Made by a program: the position numbers and the translations under genes. The notes under the pieces were generated by a model, which saw only the letters and a program-made list of their open reading frames with translations, ran no database searches and was not told the origin of the DNA. Source: Diplonema japonicum (Eukaryota > Euglenozoa > Diplonemea > Diplonemida > Diplonemidae). From it: a stretch of DNA of 64,000 nucleotides. The DNA lies in assembly GCA_964019335.1 (NCBI GenBank), contig OZ025649.1, positions 744,001-808,000 of the forward strand, written 5' to 3'. Below are positions 30,124 through 40,372 of the stretch, piece by piece. The first letter of the stretch is position 1. Each line of letters begins with the position of its first letter.

Positions 30124-31149
30124 ATGGACCGCAATGATGAGGTGAGAAGCGATCTGAGCAGCATACTAAAGAGGCTCAAAACAAAGGTACGGAATGCATC
30201 ACGGTCACCAAGAAGAGTAAGGGAACAGTCCCCGCAGCCAAGCACCGGGCGGTCGCCTCGAAGGATGTTGGAGACGAGGGGGGAGAGCTTGGACAGAGAA
30301 ATAGATATATACCTGCAGCAGACGAGTGGAAGGGAGCTTGAGAGGTCACTGTCGCCAGTCCCGTCGCCACACATGTCACACAGCATGACGCCTCGCTCTC
30401 ACGCCGACACTCCTGACATACTTAGGCTGCCTTGCAGAACGGCCGGAGTCCTCCTCGAAATGGGCATCCGCAGGAACTGGACGACGCAGCGAATCGCACA
30501 GGTCGGTGAATTCCTCGTGGCCAACAACCTCCCTCGACCCACCATACGGCACAAGGGGCACCTCCTCCGCATTTTAACGGAAGAAGAGGTCGACCTGCTC
30601 ACCTCACTGTCCTTCAACACAGACTCGATGTTGTACTTCGCTTATGGACACTTGATGGGAAAGGAAGGGTGGGGAAATATAGGTGTCCCCGAATGGGTTC
30701 TGAGTGGTTGCAGCAGACAGCTAGCTGAGATTAAGGACTTCAAGTTGAAATACTGTCACCAGTCTTTCACTCTGCGTGGCGGCTCCAGGGAGGGCCTACC
30801 ATCGTTGGAGAAGTCAGCTGACCACTCCGTTTTCGGCGTAGCATACGCAATTCCCCCGCAGGTCTTTATCCTCGCAGCGTCAAACCTTCCCGGCTTCACC
30901 ATCCTCAGCCCTACTGTGTACATTTGCAATAGCTACGTACGGAAAAAGGTAGTTGCCTTGACTTCGACACACAAGAACCCAGGCCTTGTACCGTCGAAGC
31001 AATATATTAGAAGGATGGTCTCGGCGGGTGACGACATCCTACCCATGTCCTACCTAGAGTACCTCATCGAGGTAGCAAACACTAGAACTTCCGCCAGGCC
31101 TTCGATGGCCCGGCGGCACCAATCCCTTGTGCTGTCAAGGGTGCAGTAG
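30124..31149 (+). CDS. Gamma-glutamylcyclotransferase-like fold protein, probable non-enzyme
   Basis: 341 aa, single exon. Residues 1-100 are Ser/Arg/Pro-rich and disordered (SPRR repeats). Residues 100-170 are helical. From about residue 170 the GGCT pattern is followed: LYFAYGHLM, DFKLKYC, VFGVAYAIPP, then PTVYICNSYV and PSKQYIRRMVSAGDDILPMSYLEYL. In active GGCT and related enzymes the loop after the GVxY strand has a catalytic Glu (EG); here it reads SNLPGFTILS, with no Glu. The protein is therefore likely a fold relative without the cyclotransferase reaction. A CTCAAG acceptor lies just before the ATG. It is 82 bp from the next gene. Confidence 0.7.
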   Translation: MDRNDEVRSDLSSILKRLKTKVRNASRSPRRVREQSPQPSTGRSPRRMLETRGESLDREIDIYLQQTSGRELERSLSPVPSPHMSHSMTPRSHADTPDILRLPCRTAGVLLEMGIRRNWTTQRIAQVGEFLVANNLPRPTIRHKGHLLRILTEEEVDLLTSLSFNTDSMLYFAYGHLMGKEGWGNIGVPEWVLSGCSRQLAEIKDFKLKYCHQSFTLRGGSREGLPSLEKSADHSVFGVAYAIPPQVFILAASNLPGFTILSPTVYICNSYVRKKVVALTSTHKNPGLVPSKQYIRRMVSAGDDILPMSYLEYLIEVANTRTSARPSMARRHQSLVLSRVQ

Positions 31150-31231
31150 ATTTGACCCTTTAATTGTTATAAGCATAGCAAATACATTTTAGTAGGCCTT
31201 TCATCGCACACCACAACAGGCTAGAGATGAT

Positions 31232-32713
31232 ATGGACAACGACATCGAAGCATTGTTGAAGGAAGTAAAGCGGCTCAGGAGTATCGAGAAGACAGCCAGG
31301 AAGTATGCCGCGAGAGCAGAGGCGGCTTGCATACGGGAAGGTCTGTTGAGAGATGACATGGAGGGGAGAGTGCTGGCAATGGTGGAAAACGAAAGGCGGC
31401 TGTTTGATGAGCTTGAAGGTGTGAAGGAGCTGGTGAAGGAAAGCGAGGCAGAACTGTTGATGGTGCGGCAGAAGTCTAGAGAGGCGGAACAGAAGCACGA
31501 AAGAGAACTTGCTGAGGTAGAAGGCAGACTCCTTGTGCAGCTTGCAGATGTTGAGGAAGACGCCTCGAAGTCGCTGACGGCCGAGGTTGCTGCACTGCAG
31601 TGCCGTTTGAAGGAAGCGGAAAAGTCAAACAAGGCAGGCGGGATTCTCATAGAGCAGCTGTCGAAACGCTTGGCAGAGTCGGGGTTGGAGGTATCGCATT
31701 TGAAGGATGTCAACACAGAGCTGGTGAACACTTTGAATGACGATGACAGCCTGCGGCGTGCACAGGAAAAGATAGAAGCGTTGGAAGAGAGGTGTCTGCA
31801 AGCATCGAAGACGATAGCACGGCTGCAGCTGCAGCACGATGAGACGGACCTGATTCGAAAGCGGCTGAACGTTCTACAGCAGCACACCGAGTCGCTCGCG
31901 TCAGCGAATGCAAGTTCTACATTCACACAAGAAGCGAGGCACTCCGCCTCGCTTCAGAGAGAGCTCGAAGAGATGCGCGAGGAACGCGACATGCTGTCTG
32001 TCCTTGTCTCTGAAAGCGACTTCATGCTCAAGTCACGCTCAGAGCTCGTTCGCCAGTTGTGGAAGTTCTACAACGATGTTAAGAACACCAGCAACACGCT
32101 GCAGGGCCTTCAAGCATCCTCTTCTGTCCGTTCTTTTCCCAGCAACAACCACATCAAAAAACAGCTTCTTGTCAGTCTGGAGAGCATCCAATCTGCGAAG
32201 GGCAAGGGCAGGTGGATCATCTCGAATTACCTGACAGAAGTTGAGAAGCTGCATCTGGGGATACCAATCTCGTTTTTCCAACCGGACGACAAGGTGATCA
32301 ACAGTTTGGGTTTGGAGCCGAACAAGGAGCTCGACATGGAGTTGAAGAGGATGGGGGGGTATGAGTTCGTGAAGAGCAACATCGATGAGCTTATAGGGGA
32401 GGCGAGGAGGCGGGGGTTTCCTATTGAGGAGTTTACGGATATCTTGCCGCCTGCAGCGACAACGGCATACTCACCAGCTAGGTACAGGGCATCGGAGTGG
32501 AATCAGGCAGTGGACTCGCCGCCGAGGCCGCACTTGCGCAGCCTTTCACCACGGCTACGGAAGGGAGGTGCTCCTAAGGATTCTCTCACCTATGCCTCGC
32601 AACCCCCCTCGCCTTCACGTCGCAGGTCGGGACCCCAGCTTGAAGGCGTGTCTGAAGCAAGCGAGCCAGACCTCATCTCCCAGCTCCGTTCTGCTAGTAC
32701 CAGCAGATGGTAA
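31232..32713 (+). CDS. Long coiled-coil protein
   Basis: 493 aa. Residues about 5-270 are continuous heptad coiled coil rich in Glu, Lys, Arg, Ala and Leu. A short globular part follows (FFQPDDKVINSLGLEPNKELDMELKRMGGYEFVKSNIDELI), then a Ser/Pro/Arg-rich tail. No named domain is recognised. It is probably a cytoskeletal or basal-body type structural protein, by composition only. A short out-of-frame ATG at 31227 lies just upstream. The 3' end reads TGG TAA at 32709-32713; a GTAAGC donor overlaps it and could splice to CTTCCAG near 32760 to give a slightly longer tail. Confidence 0.75.
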   Translation: MDNDIEALLKEVKRLRSIEKTARKYAARAEAACIREGLLRDDMEGRVLAMVENERRLFDELEGVKELVKESEAELLMVRQKSREAEQKHERELAEVEGRLLVQLADVEEDASKSLTAEVAALQCRLKEAEKSNKAGGILIEQLSKRLAESGLEVSHLKDVNTELVNTLNDDDSLRRAQEKIEALEERCLQASKTIARLQLQHDETDLIRKRLNVLQQHTESLASANASSTFTQEARHSASLQRELEEMREERDMLSVLVSESDFMLKSRSELVRQLWKFYNDVKNTSNTLQGLQASSSVRSFPSNNHIKKQLLVSLESIQSAKGKGRWIISNYLTEVEKLHLGIPISFFQPDDKVINSLGLEPNKELDMELKRMGGYEFVKSNIDELIGEARRRGFPIEEFTDILPPAATTAYSPARYRASEWNQAVDSPPRPHLRSLSPRLRKGGAPKDSLTYASQPPSPSRRRSGPQLEGVSEASEPDLISQLRSASTSRW

Positions 32714-33460
32714 GCAATGCTCTTCCTCCTCTCCATGCAAACAAGACCATCACTTCCAGTGTTTCTCCCTTGCGATGTTGCCGAGGGCCAGCGATCCGCT
32801 AGATGCGACGAGACTAGAAGAAGAATAAGGACAATAACGAAAGAACAACAAAAGAACAAAAAGTAAAAAAGGTTTTTATCTTTCCCCCTTCTTCCCCCCC
32901 ATACCCCCAATACCCCTTTTGGTTCTTTCTCCCCTTCCTTGTGTTTTTTGTATCCCCCCCTTGAAAGAGGAGCTCCCCCCCACCTGGGTCACGAGGCGTA
33001 AGACAGCATGACACACAGCCGCTCCTTTTTTTTTCTTCTTGGTTTCCGTTACCTTTTATGGTGCGCGGGTTTCTTCTTGTCAATAAGGTGCAAGCCTGTC
33101 TCTTTAAAATAACAAAAGTGGTGCGATTGTCATCAGAGTGGATTCCTAGGTGGTTTCGCATACCTTCAGTATTGTCTTGGAGGAAGGGGTCTGGGTTATG
33201 TACAGCGAACCTGTTGGGCCCAGTGGCGTAACAAGAAACAGAAAAAAAGGAAGAAAAAAGAAAGGAGAAAAAAAAAAAAGAAAAGAAAAAAAAAGAAAGA
33301 TCACAGTGAAGGAATGAGGAGAAACCACGAAATTTGATACCTTGGTTTTTTTATTATTATTCTTCTTCAACTTTTTTTCTTTCCGCACTCGTCTGTGAGT
33401 TCATTAAGATACTGCCTCCCCCTCCTCCTCTGGTCATTTTTACCCATCCCAAGGTGACGG
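32714..33460 (+). other. Intergenic, homopolymer-rich
   Basis: No gene seen. It has T/C-rich sequence at 32880-32970, purine-rich sequence at 33235-33300 and T-rich sequence to the next acceptor (CCCAAG, about 33453). Confidence 0.6.
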
Positions 33461-34543
33461 ATGTTGTGCTACCCTTTAGGCAGGCACATTAGCGCCCCAA
33501 GGAAGAAGCGACAAAGGAAGATTAAAAGGATCACTACATCTTATGTAGTAAAGGTGTGGGTGTATCTGGATATCAAAGGGAAGAAGAGAGAAGAGGTGCT
33601 GGTGGTTTTGCAGAACCACATCTCTCACCAGGAGGCGGTTGAGGTTATCTGGAGCAAGGTGTCACCAGCACCCACACACCCTATTTCTGAGTACACTTTG
33701 CTGCAATGTTTTGCGGACGGAGATATCAACGACAGCTTACCTTTTATACCCATGGATGCTGTTCTGAAGGATCAGCTATCCTTCCCTTTCATGGTGTGCT
33801 GTTGCTACAGCCCGTTCCTCATCAAAGCCGCTGTGGTACAAAGGCGAGAGGCGAAGTTCCGCAACCAGGCAGCTGCTCAGTACGCGGGTTCATGCTCTTT
33901 TTGGGAATCCGTCAGCAGCATGTTGAAGTCCCTGCACCTCTCCTACACCACAGTTCTTAGAAAGGAGTCCGAAGCCTTTATCAAGATCCAGATACGTTTC
34001 TGGTACGAGTACTATGCCGTGCTAGAGGGTATCCTCGTGCGGGATGAGACGCAGTCGAGAGATGCAGTGGGACGGGAAGAGGGGAAAGATTTTAGAGCCA
34101 TCGTCGAGAGATTTAAATTAGAGAACAATGAGATCAGAGAGAGGGGTGTACTGGAGGACGAAGAGAGGCGTGTCATGGACGCCTTACGCGAGGCAGCGAT
34201 GAAGAGCGAGGCAAAGATTCGTGAGAAGCAAGGCTATGCCATTAGCATGGAGGTCTTCCTCAGCAAGGTCACCGCCGCATTCGATGACTGCCTTGCCGCC
34301 AAGCGCATGTTGTACAATAGCTCCCGTATCGCGTGCTGCGTTCATAGCGCAGCCGATCAGGAGGCCACCCCTTTGCAGGTCGACACGCGCCGCCTCGCTG
34401 CGTACACGTCCCTCACCTCCACTCTCGACATCACCGACAAGAACACTATCAAAGGTGATCTGTACACCTCCTCATGGCCCGTCACTTATGTCGACGCCTA
34501 TGGAACTGACTCTGAGAGAGAGATATGCCCTTCATTTCCATGA
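33461..34543 (+). CDS. Unknown protein with possible ubiquitin-like N-terminal domain
   Basis: 360 aa. After a basic leader (residues 1-30), residues about 30-110 (VVKVWVYLDIKGKKREEVLVVL...AVEVIWSKV...YTLLQCFADGDIND) have the strand-helix rhythm of a ubiquitin-like, RA or PB1 fold. The middle and C-terminal parts are helical with Glu/Arg-rich segments (about 200-285), likely a coiled coil. No catalytic motif is seen and no family is recognised. The ATG at 33461 follows an AAG acceptor; no later ATG gives a better start. It ends 87 bp before the WH2 protein gene. Confidence 0.65.
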   Translation: MLCYPLGRHISAPRKKRQRKIKRITTSYVVKVWVYLDIKGKKREEVLVVLQNHISHQEAVEVIWSKVSPAPTHPISEYTLLQCFADGDINDSLPFIPMDAVLKDQLSFPFMVCCCYSPFLIKAAVVQRREAKFRNQAAAQYAGSCSFWESVSSMLKSLHLSYTTVLRKESEAFIKIQIRFWYEYYAVLEGILVRDETQSRDAVGREEGKDFRAIVERFKLENNEIRERGVLEDEERRVMDALREAAMKSEAKIREKQGYAISMEVFLSKVTAAFDDCLAAKRMLYNSSRIACCVHSAADQEATPLQVDTRRLAAYTSLTSTLDITDKNTIKGDLYTSSWPVTYVDAYGTDSEREICPSFP

Positions 34544-34595
34544 TTGGCCATTGGTGTACAGTTTGTCAGTTGAAGGTTGTTTAATTTTCGGCCCG

Positions 34596-34607
34596 CTCTA
34601 TTTACAG
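34596..34607 (+). promoter_or_regulatory. Candidate trans-splice acceptor before the WH2/SPRY gene
   Basis: GCTCTATTTACAG lies 24 bp before the ATG at 34631 and 60 bp after the previous stop, a typical place for a spliced-leader acceptor. Confidence 0.4.
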
Positions 34608-34630
34608 GTCCAGGATTGGGCAGGGGTGAG

Positions 34631-35995
34631 ATGGGTGATCCGTATGCTTTAGTGTCTGCGAACGCAATGGAGCCCCCTGCGCTCCCTGAGGTGGGTGTCA
34701 ACGTTCCGTCATTCGTTCTACCCGAAGAAGATTGGGTCCCACCAACTCCACCTGGGGGTGCTGCTGCTCCACCTTCTGCCGCAGCACCTGCGCCTGCTGA
34801 AACACTCCCACCTACCCCTGCTGTCGTGGCAGCCGCTCCTGAGGCGCCTGTGGTAGCCACGCTTGCAGCTCCTGCACCACCGCCTGCGTCAGCTCCCCCT
34901 AACATGGGTGGAGACCCGTACCATCTCGTGTCGCCCAACGCTATAGAGCCGCCAGCGCTCCCCGAGGTTGGTGTTAATGTGCCATCGTTCGTGGCTCCAG
35001 ACGATGATTGGGAAGCGCCGGATCCCCCAGGAGGGAGCAGTGCCGCTGGAGCATCTGCAGTCACACCCCCTCCTGCTGCTCCGCCAGCGGCCCCTGCAGC
35101 CCCTACACCATCGGCCCCTGCAGCTCCAGCACCACCAGCTCCTGCACCCCCGGCAGCTCCAGCACCACCTGCACCTGCACCAGCACCACCTGGGGGGCCA
35201 AAAGGGGCACCCCCCCCACCCCCGCCGGGAGCGCCACCAGCACCTCCTCCACCAGGACCCCCACCTCCACCACCACCCACAGGTGCTCCGCCCCCGCCTG
35301 CTCCGCCTGGGAAGAAGGCAGGTGTCAAGAAGTCTAAAGGCGCAAGCTTGTCAGCCATGCTTGCAGAGATCCAGCAAGGTGGGTTCAAACTGAAGAAGGC
35401 AGTCACTGTCGACAAGAGCAGTGCACGGCGTGCGGGTGGTAGTGGGAACGGTGATGGGGCGACGGGCACCCCGGAGGCAAGCAGCGACGCGAAGGTGAGG
35501 CGGGCATGGTCCAAGCGTACAGAGAGCGCATGGGTCGTCAACAACAAGATCATGACGTCTGGAGAAGGCGTGGCGCAGGGCATGACCGAACCTGCAGTTG
35601 TGCCCGTTGAGTCTTGCCTGGTAGCAACCTTCAGGATGGAAGGTGACAGTAACATCACCACCGTTGGACTGGTGCCCTCATCCTTCGATATCAGTAAGGG
35701 GTCCTTCCTGGGCAAGATGTCACGACAGGGTAACGGGAGCCAGTTCCAGGGATTGTTCCTCAGGTCCACAGGGAGCATACAGCTACCCGGGCACTCCCCT
35801 TCGTTCCTAAGCAACGCAGCACTGGAGGTGATTAAACCCGAGAGCAAGGTGCAGATTAGACTCAAGCAGAACGGAGAGTGTGCCATTACCATCGACGAAA
35901 AAGAGGTGTGGAAGAAGGAATTGGGCAGGCTAGCTGAAAAGGTGTGTGGATACGCAAGGTTGTACAGACAGGGCGATGCGGTGACACTGGTGTAG
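34631..35995 (+). CDS. Poly-proline WH2-domain protein with SPRY-like C terminus (WIP-like actin regulator)
   Basis: 454 aa. The N terminus has two copies of a 40-residue module (GDPY.LVS.NA.EPPALPEVG..., residues about 2-43 and 95-137). Residues 138-225 are Pro/Ala/Gly-rich, with runs of five to seven Pro suited to bind profilin. A WH2 motif follows: SLSAMLAEIQQGGFKLKKA followed by VTVDKS, residues about 236-262, close to the LLxxI..G..LKK actin-binding consensus of WIP/verprolin. The last 135 residues (VESCLVATFRMEG...GYARLYRQGD) look like a SPRY/lectin-like beta sandwich. It probably binds monomeric actin and helps actin assembly at membranes. The Pro-rich coding strand also gives a long antisense open frame, which is a shadow. 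Confidence 0.8.
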   Translation: MGDPYALVSANAMEPPALPEVGVNVPSFVLPEEDWVPPTPPGGAAAPPSAAAPAPAETLPPTPAVVAAAPEAPVVATLAAPAPPPASAPPNMGGDPYHLVSPNAIEPPALPEVGVNVPSFVAPDDDWEAPDPPGGSSAAGASAVTPPPAAPPAAPAAPTPSAPAAPAPPAPAPPAAPAPPAPAPAPPGGPKGAPPPPPPGAPPAPPPPGPPPPPPPTGAPPPPAPPGKKAGVKKSKGASLSAMLAEIQQGGFKLKKAVTVDKSSARRAGGSGNGDGATGTPEASSDAKVRRAWSKRTESAWVVNNKIMTSGEGVAQGMTEPAVVPVESCLVATFRMEGDSNITTVGLVPSSFDISKGSFLGKMSRQGNGSQFQGLFLRSTGSIQLPGHSPSFLSNAALEVIKPESKVQIRLKQNGECAITIDEKEVWKKELGRLAEKVCGYARLYRQGDAVTLV

Positions 35996-36087
35996 GTGTT
36001 AGATGTTTTTTGCAATTTCTCTTTCTTAGCCAAATCACCCTTGTCATAGGAGAAGATACATAGAAAATAAAAGAAAAAAAAGGAAAT

Positions 36088-37014
36088 ATGCCGTCTATCG
36101 AAGCAGAGCACACGATGTGGCAGGGGCCTGTGGTGGGGGTCCCACTGAATGGAGGTGGCGGGTACAACATCCTAGGGACACCGTCGCAGGGCAACACGAG
36201 AGCGAACGTGTTGATGCAGAGCATGGCGTGCATCCGGCTAGGGGACATCACCAGCATGTACCACACGCTCTTCACCCCCAAGGCCGTGCTGAAGACACCG
36301 ACCTTGCCAAGCGACTGCTCGGTGCCGTACGCAGGGACGTATGTAGGCCTGGCTGGGATCAAGAGTTTTACCGAAAGAGCGCATGAAGCATGGGGCGGGC
36401 TGAAAGCCTTCGACCTGCACTCGGCAAGCGTGCAGGGCGACATTGGGTACGCAATGCTGTCGATCGAGTTGGATGTGGAGAACGGTGTTCTGTACAAAGA
36501 AGAGGAGCCCGTGACATGCAAGTTCGTCGGCGACAGGATATCGGAACTATCTCTGCACATCAACACCCCAGCTGCACTGGCGGCTTATGGCGTGAAGCAG
36601 GGGAAGATCAAAGCACGTGTGAACGCAAGATGCCCGTGCCCTCACAACTCGTGGGATAACGTCCGCGCGAAAAAGGGCGGAGCCACTCTGAGGTGCCGTG
36701 TTTGCCAAACACAGTGGAAGACTTCGCTCTCTGAGCTGACCAGATGCAACGCATTCATTAAAGGACAATGTGTGCTGGAAAGGAACTGTCCTAACATCCA
36801 CGTCCATGGCAAGAAGCAGTCCCTCTCTGAGAGAGTTGACAAGTTCGGCTCCGACGTCTTAGTCAGGGTACCCAAGCACGTCGCACAAGCTGCACAGGAC
36901 GATCAACCGCCCCTTCTCACCGATGATGAGATGGGGAGCAGCGAGGAGTCGATCGAAATGCTCATGGAGTGCCTCGAGCAGGGTGTTATCTCTATGCTGG
37001 GCGATGAGGAGTGA
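36088..37014 (+). CDS. NTF2/SnoaL-like and CCCH zinc-finger protein
   Basis: 308 aa. Residues about 42-175 have the pattern of an NTF2/SnoaL-like barrel (LMQSMACIRLGDITSMYHTLFTPKAVL...GLAGIKSFTERAHEAW...). A Cys-rich segment follows with CPC and CRVC pairs, a possible zinc ribbon (residues about 193-220). Residues about 225-245 are a CCCH finger (C-x7-C-x5-C-x3-H: CNAFIKGQC.....C...H), typical of RNA-binding proteins. The tail is acidic. The combination suggests an RNA-binding regulator; in organisms with polycistronic transcription many CCCH proteins control mRNA fate, but that role is inferred. Confidence 0.75.
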   Translation: MPSIEAEHTMWQGPVVGVPLNGGGGYNILGTPSQGNTRANVLMQSMACIRLGDITSMYHTLFTPKAVLKTPTLPSDCSVPYAGTYVGLAGIKSFTERAHEAWGGLKAFDLHSASVQGDIGYAMLSIELDVENGVLYKEEEPVTCKFVGDRISELSLHINTPAALAAYGVKQGKIKARVNARCPCPHNSWDNVRAKKGGATLRCRVCQTQWKTSLSELTRCNAFIKGQCVLERNCPNIHVHGKKQSLSERVDKFGSDVLVRVPKHVAQAAQDDQPPLLTDDEMGSSEESIEMLMECLEQGVISMLGDEE

Positions 37015-40000
37015 GAAGGTATACCTGTTTGTAACAAAAAGAAAATGAAAAAAGAAAGGTGGCGCAAAGATTTTACTTTTGAGGAGGTTTTGGCAGTGAC
37101 CCCAAAGAGAAAAGGCGGAATTTGATCTCCCTCTCTTACTCCCCCCCCTTCCCATTTTATTATTTTATTTGCAAGTAGTTCCCCCCCCCCTTTTTTTAAA
37201 TATAAATGTACCTTTCTTACTTATTTATTTCATATCCCCGTTCTCCTCCGGCTATAAAAAAAAGGGGGGAGTAAAAAGAGTGGTTTTTTTTTTTTTTTAG
37301 TAGGCGTGTGTTGGCTTGTGAAAAAGGGATAGTCTTTTTTTCTTTCTTTTACTCTGGAATAGCTGAATTGGGTAGGTCTAAGATCTCCCACCCCCCCCCC
37401 CCCCCCTTCCGTGCCCTCTTGCTCACTGTCAATAAGCTTTAAAGGTTTCCTACTCCCCTACGCCCTCTTTTTTTTTCTCCCCCTTTTTCTTTTCTCTACC
37501 TAGCTATGAGAGAAGAAGGGGGAGAAGAAAAGATATTCTTATTGGCTAGTCCTGTGTTAAGAAATTCTCGTGTGGTTCTCCCCCCCCCCCCCCCCCCCCA
37601 CCCCACCCCACATTTCCCAGCAATGCTGCTTTTTTTAAACTTAAGTACTTCTATTTTTTTTCTTTCCTCATTGTCTGAGATTCCCATTTTTTTTTAGTGA
37701 CCGGGGTGGTTTATAACCTTTTACACTATCTTATTCTTTCAAAGCTCCAGCCTGTCCACGGGAGTTGTAGGTCCTGCCGAGAGCTCGCTGCTCCTTTGGC
37801 TTAGGACACTGTGTGGACACGAATGCTCATAGAGAAATAGAAAGGGAAAGGAGAAACAGTAAGAAAGAAAACAAGAAGAAAGGAGCATGGTGTAACGAAG
37901 ATAGAAGAAAAAAAAAAAAAAAGTAAGAATTTCCTTTTCTTTTCCCTTTCCCTCCCCCTCGCCCGCTTTTTTTTTTTTGTCACTGCCCCCTCTCTTTTCA
38001 AAAGTTTTTTTTTTCTACTGTACTCGTCGTCTGTATCGACTCTGCTCGCTTCAGGTAGGGCACAGCTAGGGGCGAAACTTGGTATGGTATAGCCATGTCC
38101 TTTACATTATGGGTTTTTTTCTCTTTTTCTCCCGGTTAGGAAGAAGAAAAAAGAGTCCCCCCCCCTTCGCACGCACAATGCACATCTTTAAAAGAAAAAA
38201 GAAAATAAAACAACAACAACAAAAAAAGAAAACGTTTAAAAGATATTTTCTCTAGGGCAAGGAAGTGGGCAAACCTTTGGTTGGAGGATAACAGTGCTTC
38301 TATCCCTATGATTTTTTAAAAAAAAAGAAAAAGAGAAAAACAAAAAAAAAAAAAGAATGTGTACCCTAATCATCCTCTCCCCCCACGTCCACTTGCATTT
38401 CCCCCCTCCTACATTTTTTTTTGTTCCCCCCCGCCTTTTTTTTTAAAATCTAAATGTCTCTTTCTTTTTTATTTTCCCCTTTTAACGCTTTTTGTTTTAT
38501 TTATTTGTTTGTTCTTTCCATTCGTTTTTTTTTAGCTTTCATGGGGGCCCCCTTTGGTTGGAGGTTAAAGGGCCCTTTTTTTTGAAGAAGAAAGAAAGGA
38601 GGAAAGAAGGAACGATAACGGAAAAGCGAGATTTTTTTCTTCTTCTTTTTTTTTGTGTTGCCGCAAGGTGAAGGGCTGTTGATAGTGATTCTCACCCCCC
38701 CTTCACACAGAATAGTATCGATTTGCTGTTGTGTTTCGCTTTATTTTTTTTTTTTGGAAAAGAAAGAAAGAAGAGTGTTTGAAATGTGAATCCCAACTAG
38801 GTTTTTTTAAAATCTATATAATCCCCCCCCGACCTGCGCTGCTCATCCAGTTGCCATCATCATTTCTTTTTTTTTCTCCTGCGCTTTCATTCTCGGAAAT
38901 TGATTTTTATTCTCATTTTTCTTTTTTGACCGCTGCCCACCACCCCATGACGGTTGAGTGGGTGGGTGGAAAAAAAGAAAGTAAACGAGAAGAGAAAAGC
39001 AGGACAAGGAGAAGGACAGATAAAAAACAAAAAATGAAAAAAAGAAAAGAAAAGAAAGGAATGGAAATACGTTATATCCCGGATAATGACGGCCTTAAGC
39101 AGCACTTTTCCCTCAGGCAACACATGCAACGAAAAACAAAAGAAGAAAGAGAAGAAGAGAGCTTGCTCACACAATGCTAATTCTACTTCATACACTGTTT
39201 GAAAAGAGAGGGAGCTTAAAGGCTTGAAAGGCGGCGAAAAATCGCGATGCAGGCAGGTAGAGATTTTTTCCCCCTTCCCCCCCCTTTTTTTTTCAAGGTT
39301 GTCTTTACATCACCTTTCGTTAGAGAACCTAGAATTTGTTTTCCCCCTCCCATCCTTCTGTTTACTGTCTTTCTTCCTCTGATCCGCCCCACCTTTTTTT
39401 TTTCAAGGGGGGGAAAAGAAAAAAAAAGATTTAAAAAGACTGTGGTAGAAGATCCCCCCCCCCCCCCCTCTATATAATTTATAACTATGAGAGTTTGGTT
39501 TTTTTTTTCTCCCCCCCATCCCCTCTTTTTTTCTTTTTTTTTTCTTATCATTTTTTTTTCTCTTCCGTATTAAACAATGATATATTGTCTGTACTGAAGG
39601 TCCGGTAAGCCGCGGCAACCAAGCGCCAGGATTTCTTTTTTTTTTATTTATTTATTTTAAAATATAATTTATTTATCCAGTAGCAGTGTAGTACCGTGCC
39701 TTGAGCTCTAGATCTCATTGGCAACGTGTTATGGGTTTACAAACTTCTCTAGGTTTTTACCCGGCACGTACAAACAACGGCAGTTCCTCTTTTTCAAAAA
39801 GAAAAAGAAGAGGTGCGGTTACAGGTTTACTAGGAGGTCCTACTGCTGCATTACGATCGCTGAATTCTGACCCCTTCCCTTTATTTTTCCCGACAGGATC
39901 TTCTTCGTCAATCTGTGTATCGCATGTGAAGGAGACGAGAGAAATAAAAAAGAAATATCGTTTTTTTAAAGCTTCCCCCAGCCCGAACAAGCAGGGAGAC

Positions 40001-40164
40001 AGGTTGATGGAATAGGCGAATAAAAGAAAAATAAAGAAAAAAAAAAAAAGAAAAGGCACTTCACCTCCGCCTTTTTTCTCCTTTTTCCTGAGAATCTGCA
40101 AAAAAGAAAAAAAGAAAAGAAGAGAAAAGCCTGATTACGGGTCTTTTTTTCTTCCTCCCTTGTG

Positions 40165-40202
<38 letters not shown>

Positions 40203-40372
40203 ATTTCTTATCCCCTTTCAAGCCCTACGTTTTTTTTTTCTTTTTTTTTTTTTTTTTTTTCCCTTTTTTTTTTCTTTTTCTTTTTCTTTTTTTTTGCTCC
40301 TCTTTTTTTTTTTCTGTTCATGATTTTAATGATCGGACCAAAAGGAGAAACAGGAAGAACAAACAAAGGAAG
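37015..40372 (+). other. Large intergenic desert
   Basis: About 3.4 kb without a supported gene. It is filled with runs of T, C and A/G, including C runs near 37390, 37580 and 39455 and 33 T at 40166-40198. One 104-codon frame (39701-40015) has somewhat protein-like sequence (RSHWQRVMGLQTSLGFYP) but odd composition and no partner, so I leave it uncalled. Confidence 0.6.

Noticed and set aside
34498..36111. 537-codon open frame on the - strand
   Set aside because: Antisense of the poly-proline WH2 gene; Gly-rich in its middle only because the sense strand is Pro-rich.
39701..40015. 104-codon frame in the 37-40 kb desert
   Set aside because: The first half looks protein-like but the end is low complexity, there is no acceptor or neighbour support, and composition differs from the real genes.
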